This document shows positions 44,057 to 51,998 of a stretch of DNA of 64,000 bases, piece by piece. The notes under the pieces were generated by a model. That model was not told the DNA's origin, searched no databases, and saw nothing but the letters and a program-made list of their open reading frames with translations. A program made the position numbers and the translations under genes. Source of the DNA: a bacterium 0.1xD8-71 (lineage in GTDB: Bacteria; Bacillota; Clostridia; Lachnospirales; Lachnospiraceae); assembly GCA_003612405.1 (NCBI GenBank), contig RAYR01000012.1:62001-126000 (forward strand). The letters are read 5' to 3'. The first letter of the stretch is position 1. Every line of letters begins with the position of its first letter.

Positions 44057-45136
44057 GTGGCTAGAGTGTATAATTTTTCAGCTGGTCCCGCAGTATTGCC
44101 TGAAGAGGTATTGCAGGAAGCTGCGGCGGAAATGTTGGATTACAAAGGATCGGGTATGTCGGTTATGGAGATGAGTCATCGCTCCAAGGTTTATGACACG
44201 ATCATTAAGGAGGCGGAGGCTGATCTACGGACACTTTTGCAGATTCCGGATAACTATAAAGTCTTATTCTTACAGGGCGGCGCCAGTCTGTTGTTTGCGT
44301 CTGTTCCCATGAATCTTATGAAAAACCGTAAGGCAGGTTATATTCTGACAGGACAGTGGGCGAAGAAAGCTTTTGCTGAAGCCAAAATCTATGGAGAGGC
44401 AGTGGAACTTGCTTCTTCCGCAGACCAGACATTCTCCTACATACCGGACTGTTCCGATCTGCCCATTACCGAGGATATGGATTATGTCTATATCTGTGAA
44501 AATAACACCATCTATGGAACCAAATATCATAAACTGCCTGATACCAAGGGAAAGATCCTGGTTTCTGATGTGTCATCCTGTTTCCTGTCAGAGCCTGTGG
44601 ATGTGACAAAGTACGGACTGCTTTATGCAGGTGTGCAGAAAAACGTCGGGCCGGCAGGTACGCAGGTAGTCATTATCAGAGAAGACCTTCTTTCGGATGA
44701 GGTGCTTCCGGGAACCCCTACCATGATGAAGTTCAAAGTGCATGCGGATAATGATTCCTTGTATAATACACCGCCCTGTTATGGCATTTATATCTGCGGC
44801 AAGGTATTTAAGTGGCTGTTACGAAACGGCGGCTTAGAGGCTATGAAGGCGCAGAATGAGAAGAAGGCGAAGATTCTGTATGATTTCCTGGACGAGAGCA
44901 GTCTGTTCAAGGGAACCGTCAGAAAAGAAGACCGCTCTTTGATGAATGTGCCTTTTGTCACAGGGAACGAGGAGTTGGATGCGAAATTTATCAAGGAAGC
45001 GACGGCGGCAGGCTTTGTGAATCTGAAAGGACACAGAACCGTAGGCGGTATGCGTGCCAGCATTTATAACGCCATGCCCGTGGAAGGTGTGGAGAAACTG
45101 GTAGAATTTATGAGAAAGTTTGAGGCAGAGTCTTAA
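44057..45136 (+). CDS. serC: Phosphoserine aminotransferase
   Basis: SerC transaminates 3-phosphohydroxypyruvate to phosphoserine with PLP. The 359-residue product shows FSAGPAVLPEEVLQEAAAEM at the start, QGGASLLFASVPMNLM, and the PLP lysine in YAGVQKNVGPAGTQV. Initiation is at GTG 44057 behind GAGAGGAG. serA follows after 18 bases, so the pair forms the first two steps of serine synthesis; serB is not visible. Confidence 0.96.
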   Translation: MARVYNFSAGPAVLPEEVLQEAAAEMLDYKGSGMSVMEMSHRSKVYDTIIKEAEADLRTLLQIPDNYKVLFLQGGASLLFASVPMNLMKNRKAGYILTGQWAKKAFAEAKIYGEAVELASSADQTFSYIPDCSDLPITEDMDYVYICENNTIYGTKYHKLPDTKGKILVSDVSSCFLSEPVDVTKYGLLYAGVQKNVGPAGTQVVIIREDLLSDEVLPGTPTMMKFKVHADNDSLYNTPPCYGIYICGKVFKWLLRNGGLEAMKAQNEKKAKILYDFLDESSLFKGTVRKEDRSLMNVPFVTGNEELDAKFIKEATAAGFVNLKGHRTVGGMRASIYNAMPVEGVEKLVEFMRKFEAES

Positions 45137-45154
45137 GAAAAGAGGATATAAGAG

Positions 45155-46318
45155 ATGTTTAAGTATCATTGTTTGAATCCCATTGCTAATGTTGGGCTTG
45201 AGAAATTCAGCGATCAGTATGTAAAGACAGAGAATCTTGCAGAAGCGGATGGTATTCTGGTCAGAAGTGCCGCCATGCATGACATAGAGTTGCCGGACAG
45301 TCTGGTTGCCATTGCACGTGCAGGAGCAGGTGTCAATAATATTCCGTTGGACAAATGTGCAGAGAAAGGTATCGTAGTCTTTAATACGCCGGGCGCCAAT
45401 GCAAATGGTGTCAAGGAACTTGTCATAGCCGGTATGCTGCTGGCATCCCGTGATGTGGCGGGCGGTATTGCGTGGGTGAAGGAAAATGCAGACGACGAAA
45501 ATATTGCGAAAGATGCGGAGAAGGCGAAGAAGAATTTTGCAGGTACAGAGATTCAGGGCAAGAAGCTTGGTATTATCGGCCTGGGAGCAATCGGTGTCAA
45601 GGTGGCCAATGTGGCGAAACACCTGGGGATGGAAGTGTACGGTTACGATCCCTATGTGTCAGTGGATGCAGCCTGGAATCTGAGCAGGGATGTAAAACAT
45701 GTGCTGAATGTGGAGGAAATCTATGAAGAGTGTGACATCATCACCATTCATGTACCGCTGATGGATGCCACCAAGGGAATGATCGATCAGGAGGCCCTGG
45801 ATAAGATGAAAGAGGGCGTGATCCTGTTAAACTTTGCAAGGGATCTTCTGGTGGATGAGAAGGCTGTGCTGGCAGGCATTAATTCCGGTAAAGTTAGAAA
45901 GTACGTGTCTGATTTCCCGAACCCTACCACGGCAGGACAGGAAGGCTGTATTGTGATTCCTCATCTGGGGGCTTCCACGGAAGAATCTGAGGATAACTGT
46001 GCGGTGATGGCGGTCAAACAGATGAAAGACTATCTGGAGAACGGTAATATTGTAAACAGTGTCAATTACCCCTCCTGTGATATGGGCATTTGTGCACAGG
46101 CAGGCCGTGTGGCTGTCTTCCATAAGAATATTGCAAATATGATCACTAAGTTTACGGCATGTTTTGGTGACAACAATATCAATATTACCGATATGACCAA
46201 TAAGTCCAGAGGAGAAGTGGCGTACACCATGCTAGACATTGAGCAGCCGGCTTCTGCGGAGATTATCGAAAAGTTACAGTCCATTGACGGTGTGTTCAGG
46301 GTGCGGGTTGTAAAATAA
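45155..46318 (+). CDS. serA: D-3-phosphoglycerate dehydrogenase with C-terminal ACT domain
   Basis: SerA oxidises 3-phosphoglycerate, starting serine synthesis. The 387-residue form has a substrate-binding half (RAGAGVNNIPLDKCAEKGI), the NAD-binding GIIGLGAIGVKVANVAKHLG, the catalytic Arg, Glu and His within NFARDLLVDEKAV, SDFPNP and VIPHLGASTEES, and an ACT domain (about residues 315-387) that may bind serine for feedback control. It lacks the intervening domain of the long SerA type. It is co-transcribed with serC. Confidence 0.95.
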   Translation: MFKYHCLNPIANVGLEKFSDQYVKTENLAEADGILVRSAAMHDIELPDSLVAIARAGAGVNNIPLDKCAEKGIVVFNTPGANANGVKELVIAGMLLASRDVAGGIAWVKENADDENIAKDAEKAKKNFAGTEIQGKKLGIIGLGAIGVKVANVAKHLGMEVYGYDPYVSVDAAWNLSRDVKHVLNVEEIYEECDIITIHVPLMDATKGMIDQEALDKMKEGVILLNFARDLLVDEKAVLAGINSGKVRKYVSDFPNPTTAGQEGCIVIPHLGASTEESEDNCAVMAVKQMKDYLENGNIVNSVNYPSCDMGICAQAGRVAVFHKNIANMITKFTACFGDNNINITDMTNKSRGEVAYTMLDIEQPASAEIIEKLQSIDGVFRVRVVK

Positions 46319-46335
46319 AGAAAATACAATAATAG

Positions 46336-46367
46336 GGCGGCCTGTAAACAATCGTGAACAGGCCGCC
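46336..46367. terminator. Hairpin between serA and the small reverse gene
   Basis: A perfect 10-bp GC-rich stem (GGCGGCCTGT at 46336-46345 with 46358-46367) encloses a 12-base loop. The T-runs on both sides are weak, so it may be a bidirectional terminator of modest strength. Confidence 0.6.
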
Positions 46368-46409
46368 ATACATATTGGCGTTAAATATCTGCATGGTCAG
46401 ATGTCTTTA

Positions 46410-46694
46410 TCAGTTAAGTCTGTTGGCGATGGAAGAGAAATCGGCATCTTCGTCTTCTTCCAGTGTGGCTTGCAGGTTTTTCTCAGCCTCAACAGACGCT
46501 TCACTGGCAAGATCCATATAGAGGATGAAAATATCTTCCACGGACTTCCCGGTTTCATAGGCAATCTCCTGCATGATGGGTTTTAAGGCCTCTAATTGAA
46601 ATGAAATCCTGGTTTTCTGTGGATCAATATCGGCCAGTTTTTCTTCGGCATAGGCGTTGATTCGATCTAATATTTTCTTGTTTTCTGTTGTCAT
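46410..46694 (-). CDS. Small acidic hypothetical protein
   Basis: The product is 94 residues, rich in Glu, Asp, Ala and Ile, mostly helical in appearance, without signal or membrane segment and with no motif I recognise. The start is taken at ATG 46694, where AAGGAAG is well spaced; a GTG two codons upstream is less likely. It is transcribed against serA and shares a divergent intergenic region with the DUF1015 gene. Coding is likely because of the good RBS and clean stop, but the call is tentative. Confidence 0.65.
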   Translation of the reverse strand: MTTENKKILDRINAYAEEKLADIDPQKTRISFQLEALKPIMQEIAYETGKSVEDIFILYMDLASEASVEAEKNLQATLEEDEDADFSSIANRLN

Positions 46695-46733
46695 AATCAC
46701 ACTTCCTTTCTCGTATATTTTAGCACTTCGCGC

Positions 46734-46762
46734 TTGTACTGCATAGGGGAATTTGATAAAAT
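46734..46762 (+). promoter_or_regulatory. Candidate promoter for the DUF1015 gene
   Basis: TTGTAC (46734-46739) and TAAAAT (46757-46762) are 17 bases apart, about 42 bases before the start codon. Confidence 0.5.
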
Positions 46763-46804
46763 GAATATAAATGTGATGAAAATAGAAACGAAACAGGAGA
46801 AATC

Positions 46805-48046
46805 ATGGCTAATATTATTCCATTTCGTGCAGTCAGACCAAGGAGCGATCTGGCGGCAAGAATTGCAGCCCTTCCTTATGACGTTTACAGCAGGGAAGAG
46901 GCGCGTAAGGCAGTTGAAGATGATGCGTATACTTTTTTGAGAATAGACAGGCCGGAGACACAGTTTCCCGAAGCGTATGACATGTATGCCCCCGAAGTCT
47001 ATGAGAAAGCCAGAGACATGCTGGAGCAGATGATTCGGGACGGCCTTTTTACAGAAGAGAAGAAACGGGCATATTATGTATATGAACTGGTGATGGATGG
47101 GCGTTCCCAGGTGGGAATCGGGGCCTGTGCCTCGGTAGATGATTACGATAAGCAGGTCATTAAGAAACATGAGAATACCCGTGCCGATAAAGAGGCAGAC
47201 CGTATCCGGCACGTGGATGTGTGCAGTGCGCAGACAGGGCCGATTTTCCTGGCGTACCGCAGGCGGGAGGCAATCGAACGGGAAGTGCAGGCGGCTATGG
47301 AACAGGAACCGGTCTATGATTTTACGTCCCGGGACCAGATCACGCACAGGCTTTGGGTGATTGACGATGAAGAATGTGTGGAGCGGATCCGGCAGGAGTT
47401 TTTGCAGGTGGATTCAATCTATATTGCGGACGGCCATCACAGATGTGCCTCAGCGGTGCGGGTCTCGAAGAAACGGCGGACGAAATATCCTTCCTATACG
47501 GGGGAAGAAGAATTTAATTATTTTCTGTCGGTGCTTTTTCCGGATGACCAGTTGATGATCATGGATTATAACCGGGTGGTGAAGTCCTTAAACGGTTATG
47601 GAGAAACAGAGTTTTTGTCGAAAGTAAGAGAAGTGTTCCAGGTGGAAGAGACGGGGACGGAGCCATATAAGCCCCGGAAAAAGGGTGAAATCGGCATGTA
47701 CCTGAAAGACAGGTGGTATTGCCTTACGGTGGACAGTGCAGCGTATACAGGGGATCCGGTGGAGGATCTGGATGTGGCGGTCCTGCAAAGAAAACTGTTG
47801 GAACCGGTGCTTGGAATCGTGGATCCCAAAGTCGATGACAGGATAGATTTTGTGGGAGGCATCAGAGGGCTTAGGGAACTGGAAAGGCGTGTCCATACGG
47901 ATGCCATGGCAGCTTTTGCTATGTACCCTACGGATATTCATGAATTGTTTGCAGTTGCCGATGCAGAAAAGCTTATGCCGCCGAAATCTACATGGTTTGA
48001 GCCCAAACTCAGGAGCGGTATTTTGATTCACAGAATCGAGTCATAA
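46805..48046 (+). CDS. DUF1015 family protein
   Basis: The 413-residue protein belongs to DUF1015 (COG4198), a family without a firmly established function. The visible signature is IYIADGHHRCASAVRVSK at about residues 205-222; DGHHR is the same kind of motif as in ParB/Srx-fold proteins, where such residues hold a nucleotide or phosphate. Other conserved pieces are ALPYDVYSREEARKA near the N-terminus and KHENTRADKEADRIRH around residue 120. The gene commonly occurs near serA and serC in Clostridia, as it does here, which suggests a part in serine or phosphoserine handling; that is inference. RBS AGGAGA precedes the ATG. Confidence 0.88.
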   Translation: MANIIPFRAVRPRSDLAARIAALPYDVYSREEARKAVEDDAYTFLRIDRPETQFPEAYDMYAPEVYEKARDMLEQMIRDGLFTEEKKRAYYVYELVMDGRSQVGIGACASVDDYDKQVIKKHENTRADKEADRIRHVDVCSAQTGPIFLAYRRREAIEREVQAAMEQEPVYDFTSRDQITHRLWVIDDEECVERIRQEFLQVDSIYIADGHHRCASAVRVSKKRRTKYPSYTGEEEFNYFLSVLFPDDQLMIMDYNRVVKSLNGYGETEFLSKVREVFQVEETGTEPYKPRKKGEIGMYLKDRWYCLTVDSAAYTGDPVEDLDVAVLQRKLLEPVLGIVDPKVDDRIDFVGGIRGLRELERRVHTDAMAAFAMYPTDIHELFAVADAEKLMPPKSTWFEPKLRSGILIHRIES

Positions 48047-48114
48047 CAGGAAACAGCGTGAAGCGCAAGGCGAAGGTAAGAATCAGCACAAAACGGAAAG
48101 GTATGGGATAGCGT

Positions 48115-50661
48115 ATGAATAAAAAATTGTATAAACTGATGAACTGGCCGCAGATAGAAGGTATTATTTATTCCGAGGCGGATGATCCACATGCGGTTCT
48201 GGGAGCGCATGTAGTTGGAAATTCGGTGCTAGTACAGACCTTTCAGCCGGGTGCCAAGAGTGTGCGTCTTCAGCCCCTCGAAGGGGACAAGAGCTATAAG
48301 ATGGAACAGGCGGACGAAGAGGGCTATTTTGCCCTGTTGTTACCGGGAAAGACAGTTCCGGCCTACGAGTATATTGTGGAGTCTGAAAACGGCAGCCTCA
48401 GAAAAGTGAAGGATGCTTATAATTATGCTCCCCAGATTACCAGACAGGATACGGAGAAATTCAATGCCGGGATTCACTATCTGATCTATGAGAAGCTGGG
48501 AGCGCATCCCATGAAGATTGAAGGCATGGAAGGGACATATTTTGCCGTCTGGGCGCCTAATGCCCTGCGGGTCAGCGTAGCAGGCGATTTTAATGGCTGG
48601 GACGGCAGAGTGCACCAGATGAGAAGACTCTGGGATTCCGGTATTTTTGAACTGTTTATTCCTGATGTGAAAGAGGGAGACTGCTATAAATTTGAAATCA
48701 AGGCAAAGGGTGGTCTTACCTTTATGAAAGCAGATCCCTATGGTTTCGGCGCACAGCTTCGTCCGGAAAGCGCCTCCATAGTCAGAAACCTTGACGGCTT
48801 TGCCTGGAAGGACAGTAAATGGATTAAGGAACGCCCTGTACGGCAGGCACAGGATAAGCCTATGAGTGTATATGAGGTTTATCTTGGATCCTTTGACAAG
48901 CCTAAGGATGGCAGGGAGTTTTACACATACAGGGAACTGGCTCCTAAGATTATTGACTATGTGAAGAAGATGGGATATACCCACATAGAACTGATGCCGG
49001 TGATGGAGCATCCGCTGGATGAATCCTGGGGATATCAGGTGATCGGTTACTATGCACCGACCTCTCGTTACGGAACAGCGGAAGATCTGATGTTCTTTGT
49101 GGACGAGATGCACAAGGCGGGGATCGGCGTAATCTTTGACTGGGTGCCGGCGCATTTTCCCAGAGATACTTATGGACTGTCCGGTTTTGACGGGACATGT
49201 CTTTATGAACATCAGGATTCCAGAAAAGGGTTTCATCCGCACTGGGGAACATTAATTTATAATTATGGACGGCCGGAAGTGACCAACTATCTGATTGCCA
49301 ATGCACTTTACTGGGTGGAGCAGTATCATGCGGATGGTATCCGCATCGACGCGGTGGCATCCATGCTCTATCTGGATTATGGTAAAAACGACGGAGAATG
49401 GGTAGCCAATATCTATGGCGGCAATGAGAATCTGGAGGCAGTGGAATTTATAAAGCATCTGAATTCCATGATGAAAAAGAGAAATCCGGGCGTTTTGATG
49501 ATTGCGGAGGAGTCTACCGCATGGCCAAAGGTGACGGGAACTTTTGACGAGGACGGACTGGGATTCGACTTAAAGTGGAATATGGGATTTATGAATGATT
49601 ACCTGAGTTATATTTCTACCGATCCCTATTTCAGGTCCGGCTGCCACAACGACCTTACCTTTAGCATGATCTATGCCTACAGTGAGAAATTCATGTTGGT
49701 GCTGTCCCATGATGAGGTGGTGCACGGCAAGAAAACCCTGCTTGGTAAAATGCCGGGAGAACGCAGGAAGCAGTTTGCCAATCTGCGTCTGACTTTTGCC
49801 TATCATATGACCCATCCGGGTAAGAAACTGCTGTTTATGGGGCAGGATATAGGTGAGTATGACGAATTTAATGAAAAAAGGGCCATGGAATGGGAACTGT
49901 TGGAGAATGAGGAGCATGGGAAGCTGAATCAGATGGTAGCCGACTTGAATAAGCTTTATGTATCCCAGCCGGCGCTTTATCGCAAGGATACTTCCTGGGA
50001 AGGATTCGAGTGGATTAACTGTATTACCCCCAATGCCTGTATGTTGTCCTATCTACGAAAGACTGACAAAACAGAGGAAATGTTGGTGGTGGTGGCTAAC
50101 TTTGCCGATGTGAAGCAGAATTTCCGTGTAGGGGTTCCCTGTGAAGGAAAATATAAAGAAATCTTTAATACGGATGACAGAAGCTATGGCGGCAGTGGAT
50201 GCGTGAATAAGAAGGTCTGTGAGACCATGGAAATGGAATGGGACGGGAAGCCCTGTGCCATAGACATGGTGAGTGCACCTTTAAGTATCAGTATTTTCTC
50301 TTATACTCCTTATACCAAAGAGGAGAAGGCAGAAATAGAAAAAAAACGTGCCGAAGAACGACGCAGGGCGAAAGAAGCCGAGGAGAGACGGCTTGCCAAA
50401 GAAGAGGCGGAGCAGACAGCGAAAGCGGCGGCAGAGGCCAGGGAACTGGCAAAACAGGCGGCGGCGGAAGCAAAAGAACTGGCAAAGCGCGCCTCGGAAG
50501 AGGCAAAGCAGCGGGCCAGGGATGCGGACGAGATGATGAAGAAGGCGGAAGCGGCGGCATTGAAGCTGCAACAGCTGACCCAGAAACAGGAGAAACCCAC
50601 GGCACAACGGAAGAAAACAATAACAAATAAAAAGACTCCGGGAAAGAAAAGGACAGAGTAA
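48115..50661 (+). CDS. glgB: 1,4-alpha-glucan branching enzyme with C-terminal coiled-coil tail
   Basis: GlgB makes alpha-1,6 branches in glycogen. The 848-residue protein has two N-terminal beta domains (CBM48 type; YFAVWAPNALRVSVAGDFNGW), a GH13 barrel with the nucleophile in GIRIDAVASMLYLDY, acid/base Glu in MIAEESTAWP and the stabilising Asp in VLSHDEVVHG, and a C-terminal beta domain. From about residue 734 to the end (115 residues) there is an extra Ala/Glu/Lys/Arg-rich coiled-coil tail ending in a basic stretch, absent from ordinary GlgB. No other glycogen gene is adjacent; the DUF1015 gene precedes it by 68 bases. Confidence 0.93.
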   Translation: MNKKLYKLMNWPQIEGIIYSEADDPHAVLGAHVVGNSVLVQTFQPGAKSVRLQPLEGDKSYKMEQADEEGYFALLLPGKTVPAYEYIVESENGSLRKVKDAYNYAPQITRQDTEKFNAGIHYLIYEKLGAHPMKIEGMEGTYFAVWAPNALRVSVAGDFNGWDGRVHQMRRLWDSGIFELFIPDVKEGDCYKFEIKAKGGLTFMKADPYGFGAQLRPESASIVRNLDGFAWKDSKWIKERPVRQAQDKPMSVYEVYLGSFDKPKDGREFYTYRELAPKIIDYVKKMGYTHIELMPVMEHPLDESWGYQVIGYYAPTSRYGTAEDLMFFVDEMHKAGIGVIFDWVPAHFPRDTYGLSGFDGTCLYEHQDSRKGFHPHWGTLIYNYGRPEVTNYLIANALYWVEQYHADGIRIDAVASMLYLDYGKNDGEWVANIYGGNENLEAVEFIKHLNSMMKKRNPGVLMIAEESTAWPKVTGTFDEDGLGFDLKWNMGFMNDYLSYISTDPYFRSGCHNDLTFSMIYAYSEKFMLVLSHDEVVHGKKTLLGKMPGERRKQFANLRLTFAYHMTHPGKKLLFMGQDIGEYDEFNEKRAMEWELLENEEHGKLNQMVADLNKLYVSQPALYRKDTSWEGFEWINCITPNACMLSYLRKTDKTEEMLVVVANFADVKQNFRVGVPCEGKYKEIFNTDDRSYGGSGCVNKKVCETMEMEWDGKPCAIDMVSAPLSISIFSYTPYTKEEKAEIEKKRAEERRRAKEAEERRLAKEEAEQTAKAAAEARELAKQAAAEAKELAKRASEEAKQRARDADEMMKKAEAAALKLQQLTQKQEKPTAQRKKTITNKKTPGKKRTE

Positions 50662-50699
50662 AAGGCAGTCATTAAGAGAATTATGAGGACAGGAACAGA

Positions 50700-51608
50700 A
50701 TGGGAATCGATATAGAAGAACAGATTATGAAAGAACAACTTATGGGGGTGGAGGTCATTGCGGAAAATGAGCTCCAGGTAGGTGTGATCGAATCCTATTT
50801 ACGGGAACTGCCGGATAAAGTACTGCGGTTTGGGGTAAGGGTGCTTCTTGCCCTGGTGGTATTTCTGGTGGGCACACAAGTGATAAAGCTGATTCGTAAA
50901 ATCCTGCGGAAATCCTTAAGGCGGGGAAATGCGGACGAAGGTGTGGTTCGTTTTCTGGATTCCCTGCTCAAGGTGATTCTTTATATCCTGTTGGTTTTTC
51001 TGATTGCTTCCGGTTTCGGGCTGGATGCTACCAGCGTGGTGGCACTGGTCGGTTCGGCAGGTGTGGCCATAGGTCTTGCGGTGCAGGGAAGTCTGTCCAA
51101 CTTTGCAGGGGGAGTGCTTCTTTTGTTACTGAAACCCTTTAAAGCAGACGATTATATCAAGGACAGCAACGGGAATGAAGGAACGGTGCAGGAGGTACAG
51201 CTTTTTTATACCAGACTGATCACCCCGGATCATCATGTGGTCATTGTACCCAATGGTACACTGGCCAATGCCAATATTGTTAATATGAGCACATTGGAAG
51301 ACCGCAGGATGGATATTGTGGTTGGGATTGCCTATGATGAGGATATCCGGACGGCCAGAGAAGTAATTTTAAAAGTGCTGGAAAAAGATGCCGGGGTTCT
51401 ACAGGACAAAGAGCAGCGTGTGTTTGTGGATGAATTGGCGGACAGCGGGGTGATTCTGCATGTGCGTTGTTTTAGCAGGAATGATACCTATTGGGATACC
51501 AAGTGGCGTCTGACGGAGAATGTGAAGTATGCGCTGGATGAGGCGGGTATTTCGATTCCATTTCCCCAGATGGATGTGCATATTCAGACAGCAGGGCAGG
51601 AGGAATAA
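50700..51608 (+). CDS. mscS: Small-conductance mechanosensitive channel (MscS)
   Basis: MscS releases solutes when membrane tension rises. The 302-residue protein has three hydrophobic segments (about residues 40-65, 90-115 and 115-150), the pore helix VGSAGVAIGLAVQGSLSNFAGGV with the Gly/Ala packing pattern, and a cytoplasmic beta and alpha/beta domain (VQEVQLFYTRLITPDHHVVIVPNG). Length is near that of E. coli MscS. The start at 50700 has only a weak AGGA RBS; an ATG at 50727 is an alternative. Confidence 0.93.
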   Translation: MGIDIEEQIMKEQLMGVEVIAENELQVGVIESYLRELPDKVLRFGVRVLLALVVFLVGTQVIKLIRKILRKSLRRGNADEGVVRFLDSLLKVILYILLVFLIASGFGLDATSVVALVGSAGVAIGLAVQGSLSNFAGGVLLLLLKPFKADDYIKDSNGNEGTVQEVQLFYTRLITPDHHVVIVPNGTLANANIVNMSTLEDRRMDIVVGIAYDEDIRTAREVILKVLEKDAGVLQDKEQRVFVDELADSGVILHVRCFSRNDTYWDTKWRLTENVKYALDEAGISIPFPQMDVHIQTAGQEE

Positions 51609-51641
51609 AATTTCCGGATAAAGTTTTCTTGGAAAAATATC

Positions 51642-51670
51642 TTGCAAATTCCGATGTTCCATCATATAAT
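51642..51670 (+). promoter_or_regulatory. Promoter for tRNA-Thr
   Basis: TTGCAA (51642-51647) and a perfect TATAAT (51665-51670) are 17 bases apart, 22 bases before the tRNA. Confidence 0.75.
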
Positions 51671-51691
51671 AATCATTGTTGTGAGAAACAT

Positions 51692-51764
51692 GCTGGAATA
51701 GCGCAGTTGGCAGCGCAACTGATTCGTAATCAGTAGGTCGAGGGTTCAAGTCCCTTTTCCAGCT
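51692..51764 (+). tRNA. tRNA-Thr (anticodon CGT)
   Basis: The 73-base gene folds as a full cloverleaf. The acceptor GCTGGAA (51692-51698) pairs with TTCCAGC (51757-51763) and T51764 is the discriminator. The anticodon stem ACTGA/TCAGT holds the loop TTCGTAA with anticodon CGT at 51725-51727, reading ACG. The T arm is AGGG-TTCAAGT-CCCT. CCA is not encoded. Confidence 0.95.
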
Positions 51765-51773
51765 TCTGGAAAG

Positions 51774-51808
51774 ACAGTATCGATGCAGTGACATGGGTAC
51801 TGTTTTTT
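51774..51808 (+). terminator. Probable terminator after tRNA-Thr
   Basis: ACAGTA (51774-51779) pairs with TACTGT (51798-51803), and a run of T residues follows at once. The inner loop is long (18 bases) with a possible 3-bp ATG/CAT pairing. Confidence 0.6.
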
Positions 51809-51889
51809 AGTTTTCTAAATTTCTGTACTTATCTAATATACAGACTTAGTCAGTCAATATAATTATCCGTTTTTGGATAAAATATTATT

Positions 51890-51933
51890 ACACAATACCT
51901 TGACAGGGAAAAACCACATGATACAATATATAG
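51890..51933 (+). promoter_or_regulatory. Pair of NrdR boxes overlapping the nrdDG promoter
   Basis: ACACAATACCTTG (51890-51902) and ATACAATATATAG (51921-51933) both resemble the NrdR consensus acaCwAtATaTwG. Their starts are 31 bases apart, which is three helical turns, the spacing normal for cooperative NrdR binding. The promoter TTGACA (51900-51905) and TACAAT (51922-51927), 16 bases apart, lies directly within the boxes, so NrdR with dATP bound would block it. nrdR itself is not in the window. Confidence 0.75.
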
Positions 51934-51998
51934 TATGCGTGACATAGCAAAGAGGCACATGATGTAGTGTTGCGAGAAAAATTATGGGTGGGTGAAAA

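Noticed and set aside
43950..44174. A 74-residue frame before and over the serC start
   Set aside because: Its start overlaps the serC promoter -10, it has no RBS and it runs into serC in another frame.
50238..50630. A 130-residue plus-strand frame inside the glgB tail
   Set aside because: The tail has biased GC-rich codons that open all frames; glgB continues through in the right frame.
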